From positions 1 to 13,650 of the forward strand of contig CALWIE010000207.1 in assembly GCA_944380625.1 (NCBI GenBank): a DNA stretch of 13,650 nt, written 5' to 3'. The position numbers and the translations under genes were made by a program. The notes beneath the pieces were generated by a model that ran no database searches, was not told the origin of the DNA, and saw nothing but the letters and a program-made list of their open reading frames with translations. This document shows, in pieces, positions 1 to 6,846 of the stretch (position 1 is its first letter; each line of letters starts with the position of its first letter). The stretch is from an uncultured Clostridia bacterium. GTDB taxonomy: Bacteria > Bacillota_A > Clostridia > Oscillospirales > Acutalibacteraceae.

Positions 1-26
1 AGCTTGTTGTACACCCGTTCTTTCAC
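1..26 (-). CDS. Possible start of a further gene, cut by the window edge
   Basis: A GTG at 26-24 on the minus strand opens a frame reading M-K-E-R-V-Y-N-K before the window ends. A purine-rich stretch (AGGGGGAG) lies 4 bases upstream and could serve as its ribosome binding site. It would begin 28 bases after the stop of the DAHP synthase gene and be co-transcribed with it. Only eight codons are visible, so no product can be named. Another aromatic-pathway gene would be a natural neighbour, but that is a guess from position only. Confidence 0.3.
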
Positions 27-54
27 AGGGCTCCCCCTCTTTCTTGGTTTTTTC

Positions 55-1086
55 TCACACTTTGTCCGCCATTTCCAACAGCAGCCGCTGGGTGTCCTCC
101 CAGCCCAGGCAGGGGTCGGTGATGGACCGGCCGAACACCCGCTCCCCCTCGATGGGCTGGCAGCCCTCCTCCAAATAGCTCTCCACCATCACGCCCTTGA
201 CCAGGGCCCGCAGCTCCGGGCTGTGGCGGCGGCTGTGGAGCACCTCGCTGACGATGCGGGGTTGCTCCTTATACTTCTTGTCGGAGTTGGAGTGGTTGGC
301 GTCCACCACCGCCGCCGGGAACTGGAGCCCCCGCTTTTGGTACAGCTCCCACAGGCGCATCAGGTCCTCATAGTGGTAGTTGGGCACGCAGGTGCCGTAC
401 TTGTCCACCCCGCCCCGGAGGATGGCGTGGGCCAGGGGGTTGCCCCCGGTGGTCACGTCCCAGCCCCGGTAGAGGAAGGTGTGGCCGCTCTGGGCCGCCT
501 GGATGGAGTTGAGCATTACGGAGAGGTCGCCGCTGGTGGGGTTTTTCATACCCACGGGGATGTCCATGCCGCTGGCGGTGAGCCGGTGCTGCTGGTTCTC
601 CACAGACCGGGCGCCCACCGCCTCGTAGGAGAGCACGTCGTCTAAGTAGCTGCGGTTCTCCGGGTAGAGCATCTCGTCGGCGGCGGTGAGGCCGCTTTCC
701 TCCATCACCCGCAGGTGCAGCCGCCGGATGGCGATGATGCCCCCCAGCAAATCCGGGGCCTTGTCCGGGCTGGGCTGGTGGAGCATCCCCTTGTACCCCG
801 CGCCGGTGGTCCGGGGCTTATTGGTGTACACCCGGGGGATGAGCAGCAGCTTTTCCTCCACCCGCTCCTGGAGCTTTGCCAGGCGGGCGGCGTACTCCAG
901 CACCGCGTCCTCCCGGTCGGCGGAGCAGGGCCCCACCACCACCAGGAACTTGCCGCTTTTCCCCTCAAACACCGCCCGGATCTCCCTGTCCCGCCTCTCC
1001 TTCAAGGCGGCAAGGGCCGGGGAGAGGGGATATTCCCCCTTGAGCTCCTGGGGGCTGGGCAGCTGGCGGTTGTACTTCATGGACAT
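55..1086 (-). CDS. aroF: 3-deoxy-7-phosphoheptulonate (DAHP) synthase, class I AroFGH type
   Basis: Condenses phosphoenolpyruvate with erythrose 4-phosphate, the first committed step of the shikimate pathway, in the cytoplasm. The 343-residue length fits the E. coli AroF/G/H type, without the fused chorismate mutase or ACT-like domain of Bacillus-type enzymes. Visible motifs: GPCS with the metal-ligand Cys54, PRVYTNKPRTT at 85-94 (phosphate and substrate binding), PVGMKN with Lys181, DANHSNS with His265, Glu303 in ESYLEEG, and Asp324 in SITDPCLGW. These match the four metal ligands (Cys, His, Glu, Asp) known for the family. The ATG at 1086 is chosen because AGGAGG sits 8 bases upstream; the in-frame ATG at 1080 would be 14 away. 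It lies 18 bases after the 142-residue gene, probably in one operon. Which E. coli paralogue's feedback specificity it shares cannot be read from the sequence. Confidence 0.95.
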   Translation of the reverse strand: MSMKYNRQLPSPQELKGEYPLSPALAALKERRDREIRAVFEGKSGKFLVVVGPCSADREDAVLEYAARLAKLQERVEEKLLLIPRVYTNKPRTTGAGYKGMLHQPSPDKAPDLLGGIIAIRRLHLRVMEESGLTAADEMLYPENRSYLDDVLSYEAVGARSVENQQHRLTASGMDIPVGMKNPTSGDLSVMLNSIQAAQSGHTFLYRGWDVTTGGNPLAHAILRGGVDKYGTCVPNYHYEDLMRLWELYQKRGLQFPAAVVDANHSNSDKKYKEQPRIVSEVLHSRRHSPELRALVKGVMVESYLEEGCQPIEGERVFGRSITDPCLGWEDTQRLLLEMADKV

Positions 1087-1104
1087 GGCGCGTCCCTCCT
1101 GTGG

Positions 1105-1533
1105 TCATTCCTTCTCTGGGTTTTGGTCCAGCAGCCGCTGGATGCCCGCCTCCGTGTAGGAGAGCAGCCTCCCGTACCGGCGGGCGATGTCCTCCCGGAC
1201 CTCCCCATACCGGCCCTCCCTCTGGGCGGCGGCCTTCTCCGCCTTCAGGGAGAGGTATTCCCGGATGGCGGTGTCCTCTTGGTAGAACAGGGCGTTGAAC
1301 TTCCCCCGGTTCATGGACAGGGGAAACAGGTCCGTCAGCAGGGGCACGTCCTCCACATAGAGTTTTACCCCGTACTTTTGGCACAGGCCCTCAAAATAGG
1401 GCAGATACTCGTCCCGTTCCTCTTTGGTGGGGCAGGGGTGGGCCAGGGCCAGGCCCTTCACCCCGGCGCGGACCATTTCGCAAAAGCAGTCCGCAGCCCC
1501 CAGCTCGTAGGAAAAGTGGTCAATGTATCTCAT
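1105..1533 (-). CDS. Conserved protein of unknown function, 142 aa, upstream of DAHP synthase
   Basis: Soluble protein with no signal peptide or membrane segment. The N-terminal half (1-75) reads as alternating short strands and helices, with YIDHFSYELG at 3-12, Cys16 and Cys18, and a conspicuous AHPCP at 31-35. The C-terminal third (88-140) is a charged helix, rich in Lys, Glu and Arg. It resembles proteins seen in other Clostridia, judged from memory and not searched; no function is known to me. The start ATG at 1533 overlaps the stop of the 88-residue gene in an ATGA arrangement, with GGAGG 6 bases upstream, which argues for translational coupling. Position between a small membrane protein and aroF suggests co-transcription. 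The Cys/His cluster could bind metal or sit in an active site, but this is speculative. Confidence 0.8.
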   Translation of the reverse strand: MRYIDHFSYELGAADCFCEMVRAGVKGLALAHPCPTKEERDEYLPYFEGLCQKYGVKLYVEDVPLLTDLFPLSMNRGKFNALFYQEDTAIREYLSLKAEKAAAQREGRYGEVREDIARRYGRLLSYTEAGIQRLLDQNPEKE

Positions 1534-1796
1534 AGCTGTCCTCCTGGCCGTCTGTGTTTGGTTTCTGCTTTTTTAGGGGCCAGCTGGCCCAAAGCCGCCC
1601 CCAGCAGCATCCCCAGGGACATGGAAAGGCCCAGCTCCATTTGCAGCGAACTGGAAAGCCCCGCGCCCAGAGCCAGTCCCAGGCACATGCCCTCGGTGAG
1701 ATAGCTGCTCCTCTCCTGCTGATGGTTGGCCGCCAGCAGGGCCACCGTCACCCCAATGGCCACAAAGGGAAGAGCCGCCATAAAAAAGTCCGTCAT
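1530..1796 (-). CDS. Small hydrophobic membrane protein, 88 aa, unknown function
   Basis: The open frame extends upstream to 1976, but the ATG at 1796 is the probable start: AGGAGG lies 8 bases before it, and the longer reading would run back through a likely terminator and into the end of the preceding rRNA methyltransferase gene. Residues 5-22 form one membrane helix (AALPFVAIGVTVALLAAN). After a short polar stretch, residues 36-70 are rich in Gly, Leu, Met and Ser (LGLALGAGLSSS, then LGMLLGAALG) and could form one or two more helices. The tail (74-88) is basic, suggesting a cytoplasmic C-terminus. Its stop overlaps the next start (ATGA). I do not recognise a family. It is the first gene of the unit that leads to aroF. 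Confidence 0.7.
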   Translation of the reverse strand: MTDFFMAALPFVAIGVTVALLAANHQQERSSYLTEGMCLGLALGAGLSSSLQMELGLSMSLGMLLGAALGQLAPKKAETKHRRPGGQL

Positions 1797-1833
1797 GGAC
1801 AATCCCTCCTTTCCCACGCCGGGTGCTATAGGG

Positions 1834-1841
1834 ATAATATA
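1834..1841 (-). promoter_or_regulatory. Possible -10 element for the 88-aa gene / aroF unit
   Basis: On the minus strand an AT-rich patch reads TATATTAT, in otherwise GC-rich DNA, 37 bases before the ATG of the 88-residue gene and just after the probable terminator of the preceding unit. This is where a promoter would be expected. No good -35 hexamer is found 16-18 bases upstream, so the call rests on the -10-like sequence and position only. Confidence 0.35.
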
Positions 1842-1886
1842 CCATACTTTGGCCCCATAGGCCAGAGAAGAATGGCGCCGGGCGCG

Positions 1887-1918
1887 AAAAAGAGCCGGCG
1901 AGAACTCCGCTGGCCCTT
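1887..1918 (-). terminator. Probable intrinsic terminator after the RlmI-type gene
   Basis: On the minus strand, right after the stop at 1922, GCCAGCGG pairs with TCGCCGGC around a five-base loop with one A-C mismatch. Weaker G-T and A-T pairs extend the stem outward. A run of five T follows (plus-strand A at 1887-1891). This is the form of a Rho-independent terminator and would end the unit that began upstream of rlmD. Confidence 0.65.
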
Positions 1919-1921
1919 CTC

Positions 1922-3136
1922 TTACACCACCTGAAAGATATAGAACTTCAAATAGTCCGTTTCCGGCACTGTCCATAAAACCGGATGGTCCGGCCCCTGG
2001 GCCCGGGCCTCCACCAGGCGCAGCTCCACCTGGGCGTCCCGGGCGGCGGATTGGAGCATCTGCCGGAACAGGGCGTCCGTCATAAAGTGAGAGCAGGAAC
2101 AGGTGGCCAAATATCCGCCCCGGGGCAGGGCCTTCATAGCCCGGTAGTTGATCTCCTTATAGCCCCGCTCCGCGTTTTTGACCGTTTTTCCGGACTTTGT
2201 AAAGGCCGGCGGGTCCAGGATGATGGTGTCGAACTCCCCGGGGGTAAGCTGGGGGAGCAGGTCGAACACATTGGCCGCCTGGTACTCCACCTCCAGGCCG
2301 TTGAGGGCGGCGTTCTCCCTGGCTTGGGCGATGGCGCTCTCACTCACGTCCACGCTGACCACCCTCTCGGCCCCGGCCTTTTTGCAGTTGAGGCCAAAGG
2401 AGCCCGTGTGGGTAAAGCAGTCCAGCACCCTGCGGCCGGGGACCAGCCGGGCCACCGCCGCCCGGTTGTACTTCTGGTCCAGGAAAAAGCCGGTCTTCTG
2501 CCCGTTTTCAAAGTCCACGTGGTAACGGATGCCGTTCTCCACAATCTCCGTCTGGGTGGATTCGGGCAGGGCCTTCCCCGGCAGGGGATACCAGCCCTTC
2601 CCTTGCTCCAGGCCCTCCAGCTCCCGGATCTTCACGTCGTTGCGCTGGAAAACGCCCCGCACCGGCTGGCCGTCGGCCTCCAAAACCTCCGCCAGGGCGG
2701 GGAAGATCCAGTCCTTGCGCAGCTCCGTGCCCAGGCACAGGGTCTGGGCCACCAGGATGTCCCCAAACTTGTCCACCGTAAGCCCGGGGAACCGGTCGGC
2801 CTCCCCGAAGATGACCCGGCAGGCGGAGACGTCCGGCCCCATCACCGTCTTCCGATAGTCCCAGGCGTACTGGACCCGGCGGCGGAAAAAGACCTCGTCA
2901 AACTTGTCGCTGGCGTTTTGGGAGAGGATGTGCACCCGAATTTTCGAGTGGGAATTGTAAAACCCCGTGCCCAGGTACCGCCCCTTGGGGCTCACCACGT
3001 CGCAGAGGGCGCCGTTTGCAATCTCCCCTTCCTGGGCGGTGATCTCGTTGTCGAACACCCAGGGGTGGCCCTGCTGGGCCCGCTTTGCCCCCCGGGCGTC
3101 GATGGTGACGGCGGGATATTCTCGCTGTGTTTTCAT
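1922..3136 (-). CDS. rlmI: Class I SAM-dependent 23S rRNA (cytosine-5) methyltransferase, RlmI type
   Basis: Family members methylate C5 of a cytosine in 23S rRNA (C1962 in E. coli). The 404-residue length is normal for the family (E. coli RlmI 396). The N-terminal PUA-like RNA-binding domain (about 1-75) contains GHPWVFDNEI at 23-32. A linker domain follows (about 80-200), then QKTGFFLDQ at 213-221, the SAM-binding VLDCFTHTGSFG at 237-248, acidic Asp263, motif IV DPPAF at 308-312, and the cysteine motif TCSCSH at 345-350 that supplies the catalytic Cys. The ATG at 3136 has AAAGGAG about 10 bases upstream and lies 20 bases after the transporter stop. Exact target is inferred from the E. coli homologue; some Firmicute members have not been tested. 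Confidence 0.92.
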   Translation of the reverse strand: MKTQREYPAVTIDARGAKRAQQGHPWVFDNEITAQEGEIANGALCDVVSPKGRYLGTGFYNSHSKIRVHILSQNASDKFDEVFFRRRVQYAWDYRKTVMGPDVSACRVIFGEADRFPGLTVDKFGDILVAQTLCLGTELRKDWIFPALAEVLEADGQPVRGVFQRNDVKIRELEGLEQGKGWYPLPGKALPESTQTEIVENGIRYHVDFENGQKTGFFLDQKYNRAAVARLVPGRRVLDCFTHTGSFGLNCKKAGAERVVSVDVSESAIAQARENAALNGLEVEYQAANVFDLLPQLTPGEFDTIILDPPAFTKSGKTVKNAERGYKEINYRAMKALPRGGYLATCSCSHFMTDALFRQMLQSAARDAQVELRLVEARAQGPDHPVLWTVPETDYLKFYIFQVV

Positions 3137-3156
3137 AGGCTAGGCGCTCCTTTCCG

Positions 3157-4515
3157 TCAGATGGACGCGATGCCCAGGGTGTCCAGCACCGAAGAGATGA
3201 GGATGAGCAAAATGCACACCGGGGCCACATAGCGGATGACCACCCGGAACACCTTTTCCCGGGGGAACCGGGAGGAGAGCTTCACCTCGTCCACCACCAG
3301 CTGGGGGCCCATCACCCACCCCACGAAGATGCAGGTGCAGAAGGCCACAATGGGCATCATCACGCTGTTGGTGATAAAGTCGAAGAAGTCCAGAATGGAA
3401 AGGCCCAGGGGGGCGATCCAGTCCAGCAGGCCGTAGCCCAAAGAGGAGGGCAGGGCCAGCACAAAGCAGCCGATCATCACCAGGGTGCAGGTGAATTTCC
3501 GGCTCCAGTGGAACTTGTCCTGAAAAATGGACACCACCGTCTCCATCAGAGACACCGAGGAGGTCAGGGCCGCGAACAGCACCAGCAGGAAGAACACGCC
3601 CCCAAAGATAAGCCCCAGGGTCCCCGCGTCGGCGAAAACCTTGGGCAGGGTGACAAACATCAGCCCGGCCCCCTCGTTCAGGGCGGCCTCGTCCCCGCCG
3701 GAGAAGGCGAACACTGCGGGGATGACCATCAGCCCCGCCAGAAAGGCGATGCCCGTGTCGAAAAACTCGATCTGGGTGACGGACTTTTCCAAGTCGTCCT
3801 CCCGCTTCATGTAGGAGCCGTAGGTCACCATGATGCCCATGGCCAGGGACATGGAGTAGAACATCTGCCCCATGGCCCCCAGCACCGTGTTGGCGTTAAA
3901 CCGGCTGAAGTCGGGGATCAGGTAATAGCGGACGCCCTCCAGGGCCCCGGGCCGGGTGACGGAGTACGCCGCCACCACCAGGGACAGCACCACCAGGGCG
4001 GGCATCATCACCCGGCTGGCCTTTTCAATGCCCTTTTGCACGCCGCCAAACACAATGGCCGCCGTCAGCCCCACATAGATGGCAAGCCACAGGATGGGCT
4101 CCACGGGCTTGGCGATAAAGTCGGAAAAATAGGTGTCCCCGGCGGCGGCCATGCCCTGGCCCGTCCCATAGCCGAAGAGGTACTTGACCACCCATCCCCC
4201 GATGACGCAGTAGTAGGGGAAGATGACAATGGGCACCAGAGAGGCCAGCACCCCCAGGAATTTAAACTTCCTGTGAAGGGCCCCGAAGGCCCCGATGGCG
4301 CTCTGGCGGGTCTTGCGGCCAATGGCCACCTCCGCCACCATCAGGGCAAAGCCCAGGCTCACCACCAGCACCAGGTACACCAAAAGGAAAATGCCCCCGC
4401 CGTACTTGGCCGCCAAATAGGGGAAACGCCAAATGTTTCCCAGGCCCACGGCGGAGCCTGCCGCCGCCAGCACAAATCCCAGCTTGCTTGAAAACGAGCT
4501 TCTCTTCTCAGCCAT
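3157..4515 (-). CDS. Sodium-dependent transporter, NSS/SNF family (LeuT/MhsT-like)
   Basis: Inner-membrane sodium-coupled symporter, probably for an amino acid. About 11 membrane helices can be drawn (near 10-33, 41-63, 88-115, 139-158, 168-186, 210-235, 251-272, 299-330, 341-360, 370-402, 425-448), the count typical of bacterial MhsT-like members rather than 12. The unwound TM1 signature GSAVGLGNIWRFPY (20-33) aligns residue-for-residue with LeuT, keeping Gly20, Ala22, Val23 and Asn27 of the sodium sites. TM8 carries AALTSS with Thr318 and Ser319 matching the LeuT Na2 ligands. Substrate cannot be decided from sequence. The start ATG at 4515 is preceded by GAGGTGG about 8 bases upstream. It lies 58 bases after the lipoprotein gene and 20 before the RlmI gene, so co-transcription is likely. 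Confidence 0.93.
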   Translation of the reverse strand: MAEKRSSFSSKLGFVLAAAGSAVGLGNIWRFPYLAAKYGGGIFLLVYLVLVVSLGFALMVAEVAIGRKTRQSAIGAFGALHRKFKFLGVLASLVPIVIFPYYCVIGGWVVKYLFGYGTGQGMAAAGDTYFSDFIAKPVEPILWLAIYVGLTAAIVFGGVQKGIEKASRVMMPALVVLSLVVAAYSVTRPGALEGVRYYLIPDFSRFNANTVLGAMGQMFYSMSLAMGIMVTYGSYMKREDDLEKSVTQIEFFDTGIAFLAGLMVIPAVFAFSGGDEAALNEGAGLMFVTLPKVFADAGTLGLIFGGVFFLLVLFAALTSSVSLMETVVSIFQDKFHWSRKFTCTLVMIGCFVLALPSSLGYGLLDWIAPLGLSILDFFDFITNSVMMPIVAFCTCIFVGWVMGPQLVVDEVKLSSRFPREKVFRVVIRYVAPVCILLILISSVLDTLGIASI

Positions 4516-4534
4516 TCTTCATACCACCTCAAAC

Positions 4535-4548
4535 ACCCCTTAAGGGGT
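4535..4548. repeat. 14-bp perfect palindrome between lipoprotein and transporter genes
   Basis: The sequence ACCCCTTAAGGGGT is its own reverse complement. It lies 25 bases after the lipoprotein stop and 19 bases before the transporter ATG. As RNA it would fold to a five-pair stem with a TTAA loop, without a proper U tract, so it is a poor terminator. It could be a protein-binding operator or a leader hairpin. Confidence 0.6.
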
Positions 4549-4573
4549 CCTGCTTTCTCTTCCTTGGGCCAGG

Positions 4574-5539
4574 TCACTCCACCTGGCAGCCGCCCCATTC
4601 CACCAGGGTAAAACCCTGCCGCCGGGGGGCCTCCAGCTCCTGGGCCGGAATCTCCACCGGGGCCTCCAGGGGCTTCCAGGCCATGAACACCCGCAGCACC
4701 GTGTCCGGCGCAGGGGAGACCTCCAGCCGGGCGCTGTTTGTGTAGGCGTCCCCCTGGAAGGCGATCAAATTGTAGGGGTTTCCCTCCAGCAGCGGCAGCC
4801 AGTAGACGATGAACTCGTTGGCCTCCCGGCGGGTGAGCCCCAGCTGGGCCAAGGCCTCCTCCAAAAAGGCGGCTGTGTCCTCCCCCTTGACGCAAAAGCC
4901 CTGGGAGAAGTCGTACACGGCCTGGGTGTCCCCCTCCCAGTACAGGTAGTTGTAAACCTGGCCCTCCCGGTCCACCAGGGTCCCGTCGGGACGGGCCGTC
5001 ACCTGCCAGCCGTCCTCATAGGCGGGATAGGCGCAGGTCAGCTCCCCCTTGTGGTCCAGGCGGACAGAGACCTGGGTCTCCTCCTCGGGATACAGGTAGA
5101 TCACCGGTTTGGCGGACCTTCCCGCGGCGGCCTCGGCGGAGTACATCTCCGGGTCCACCCAGGTGACGGTGATCTGCTCCGCGTACCGCCACTGCTCCGC
5201 CGTGAAGTTCCCCTCCGGGGGGGCTTCCTCCTCCTGGCCGGGCACCACGGCTACCTCCATGCAGGGGCCCAGCATGTCCCAGTCCTGGTAGGCGCCCATC
5301 ATGTCGGGGAACTCCTCAAACAGGAACTCGTCCTCCCAGACCACCTCTGTGTCCCCGTTCCCCCGGAACCCGTACAGGGTCCCGTCCGGGGCCTCCACCT
5401 CCAGGGCATAGGGCTTTCCTCCTCCCAGGCCCCGGAGCACATTGCCCTGGATCTCCCCGGAGACCGCCTTCTCCCCGCCGCAGCCGGACAGCAGCAGAAG
5501 CGCCGCCCCAGCCAGCAATCCGATGGTGTACTTTTTCAT
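4574..5539 (-). CDS. Lipoprotein of unknown function with C-terminal KPVIYLYP-type domain
   Basis: Residues 1-20 are a lipoprotein signal: MKKY, a hydrophobic stretch, then the lipobox LSGC with Cys20 as the lipidated residue. The protein should be anchored on the outer face of the membrane. Residues 25-130 look like a beta-rich module that echoes EAPDGTLYGF (49-58). The C-terminal domain begins at KPVIYLYP (144-151) and continues with YNYLYWEGD (196-204), ANEFIVYWLPLLEGNPYN (240-257), an LRVFMAW strand (282-288) and GFTLVEWGG (309-317). From memory, proteins sharing this KPVIYLYP region are common in gut Firmicutes, often as lipoproteins; no function has been assigned that I know. The ATG at 5539 has GGAGG 8 bases upstream. 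It lies 34 bases after rlmD. The role of the gene is not predicted. Confidence 0.85.
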   Translation of the reverse strand: MKKYTIGLLAGAALLLLSGCGGEKAVSGEIQGNVLRGLGGGKPYALEVEAPDGTLYGFRGNGDTEVVWEDEFLFEEFPDMMGAYQDWDMLGPCMEVAVVPGQEEEAPPEGNFTAEQWRYAEQITVTWVDPEMYSAEAAAGRSAKPVIYLYPEEETQVSVRLDHKGELTCAYPAYEDGWQVTARPDGTLVDREGQVYNYLYWEGDTQAVYDFSQGFCVKGEDTAAFLEEALAQLGLTRREANEFIVYWLPLLEGNPYNLIAFQGDAYTNSARLEVSPAPDTVLRVFMAWKPLEAPVEIPAQELEAPRRQGFTLVEWGGCQVE

Positions 5540-5573
5540 CTTTCTCTGCCTCCTTCCCTGTGGGAAACAATTT

Positions 5574-6749
5574 TTATTTTCTCGTCAGTTCCACCACGCA
5601 CTCGATGTGCTGGGTGTGGGGGAACATGTCCACCGGTTGGATTTGCTCAATCTTGTAGTGGTTGGCCTGCAAAATGCCCAGGTCCCGGGAGAGGGTCTCC
5701 GGGTCGCAGGAGATGTACACTACCCGCCGGGGGGCGCAGGCGGCAAGGGCCGCCAGAAACTCCCGGCTGGCCCCGGCCCGGGGCGGGTCCATAAACACCA
5801 CGTCCCAGCGCTCCCCTTCCAGGGCGGCCTCCTCCAAAAACCGTCCCGCGTCGCCGCAGGTGAACCAGGCGTTTTTGGCCCCGTTCTCCCGGGCGTTCTG
5901 GATGGCGTCCTTCACGGCGTCGGGGTTTACCTCCACCCCCAGCACCTGGCCCGCGCCCCCCTTTGCCGCCACCAGGCCGATGGTGCCGATGCCGCAGTAG
6001 GCGTCCAACACCTTCTCCCTGCCGGAAAGCCCCGCAAACTCCATGGCCTTGTTGTAGAGGATCTCCGTCTGGAGGGGGTTGATCTGGTAAAAGGACTTGG
6101 CGGAGATCCGGAAGGCGCACCCGCACAGGGTGTCCCGGATGTACCCCGGGCCGTAGAGGACTTTTTCCCGGTCCCCCAGCACCAGGGAGGTGCGCCGGTT
6201 GTTAACGTTTTGTATGATAGTGGTGATTTCCGGGTGGAGCTCCAAAAGCTTTGCCACAAAGTGTTTTTTCGCCGTGAACACCGGGGTGCCCGTCACCAGC
6301 ACCACCATCACCTGCCCCGTGGAAAACCCCCGCTTTACCAGCACGTGCCGCAAAAACCCCCGGCCCGTGTCCTCGTCGTAGGCGGTGAGCTTAAAGTCCT
6401 TTAAAAGCCCCCGGATGGTCACGATGATCCGGTCGGCGGTCTCGTCCTCGGTCTGACAGGAGTCGATGGGCACAATCCGGTGGGTGCTGGACTGGTACAC
6501 CCCGCTGACGATCTTCCGGCGCCGCTTGTCGAAGGCAAAGGCCGCCTGGACCTTGTTCCGGTAGTGGTAGGGCCGCTCCATCCCCAAGATGGGCTCCACC
6601 TTCCCAAACCTGCCCAAAAGCTTCTGGCAGCGGTCCTGCTTCCAGCGCAGCTGCCGGGGGTAGTCCATATTTTGCAGCTGGCAGCCCCCGCACTTCCGGT
6701 ACACCGGGCACTGGGGCCGCTGTTCCTCTGGGACCTGCTTCTCTTTCAT
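5574..6749 (-). CDS. rlmD: 23S rRNA (uracil-5-)-methyltransferase, RlmD/RlmCD family, lacking TRAM domain
   Basis: TrmA/RumA-family enzyme that makes 5-methyluridine in 23S rRNA. The frame is open back to 6908, but the ATG at 6749 is chosen: GGAGG sits 6 bases upstream, and the extension would cross the terminator stem. The product is 391 residues. Cys14, Cys20, Cys23 and Cys98 form the iron-sulfur cluster set (C-x5-C-x2-C then C). FYQIN at 220-224, the SAM-binding DAYCGIGTIG at 249-258, DPPR at 321-324, the nucleophile Cys348 in YISCDP and Glu383 in HIECVV are all present. Most Firmicute homologues begin with a roughly 60-residue TRAM RNA-binding domain; here the iron-sulfur motif starts almost at once. 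Whether it modifies U1939, U747 or both (as RlmCD does) cannot be told. Confidence 0.92.
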   Translation of the reverse strand: MKEKQVPEEQRPQCPVYRKCGGCQLQNMDYPRQLRWKQDRCQKLLGRFGKVEPILGMERPYHYRNKVQAAFAFDKRRRKIVSGVYQSSTHRIVPIDSCQTEDETADRIIVTIRGLLKDFKLTAYDEDTGRGFLRHVLVKRGFSTGQVMVVLVTGTPVFTAKKHFVAKLLELHPEITTIIQNVNNRRTSLVLGDREKVLYGPGYIRDTLCGCAFRISAKSFYQINPLQTEILYNKAMEFAGLSGREKVLDAYCGIGTIGLVAAKGGAGQVLGVEVNPDAVKDAIQNARENGAKNAWFTCGDAGRFLEEAALEGERWDVVFMDPPRAGASREFLAALAACAPRRVVYISCDPETLSRDLGILQANHYKIEQIQPVDMFPHTQHIECVVELTRK

Positions 6750-6771
6750 CCCTTTCCTCCCTCTCCTTAGC

Positions 6772-6814
6772 AAAAGGCCCGCCGCCAGGGACCCCCGGTC
6801 CCCGGCAGCGGGCC
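6772..6814 (-). terminator. Strong intrinsic terminator closing the fab-acc operon
   Basis: On the minus strand an 18-base arm (from 6814) pairs fully with 6793-6776 around a three-base GGG loop. Sixteen pairs are Watson-Crick and two are G-U. TTTTGCT follows directly (plus-strand A at 6772-6775). It begins 33 bases after the GrpB-family stop and ends 22 bases before the rlmD start. Its position defines the 3' end of the fatty-acid operon. Confidence 0.85.
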
Positions 6815-6846
6815 TCAGGGCGTCTTCTACCTTCCCACCGTACCCT

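Noticed and set aside
715..1704. Long plus-strand open frame across aroF and the 142-aa gene
   Set aside because: It spans several real minus-strand genes and their junctions, with no ribosome site or recognisable domain.
1797..1976. N-terminal extension of the 88-aa membrane protein by 60 codons
   Set aside because: It overlaps the end of the RlmI-type gene and its terminator, while the ATG at 1796 has a good AGGAGG site.
1985..3232. 415-codon open frame on the plus strand opposite the RlmI-type gene
   Set aside because: It is a by-product of GC-rich codon bias in the true minus-strand gene; its product is low-complexity (Gly, Leu, His, Val) and matches no family.
3508..4491. 327-codon plus-strand open frame opposite the transporter
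   Set aside because: Its His/Gly/Gln-rich product is the antisense shadow of membrane-helix codons; the transporter motifs on the minus strand are unambiguous.
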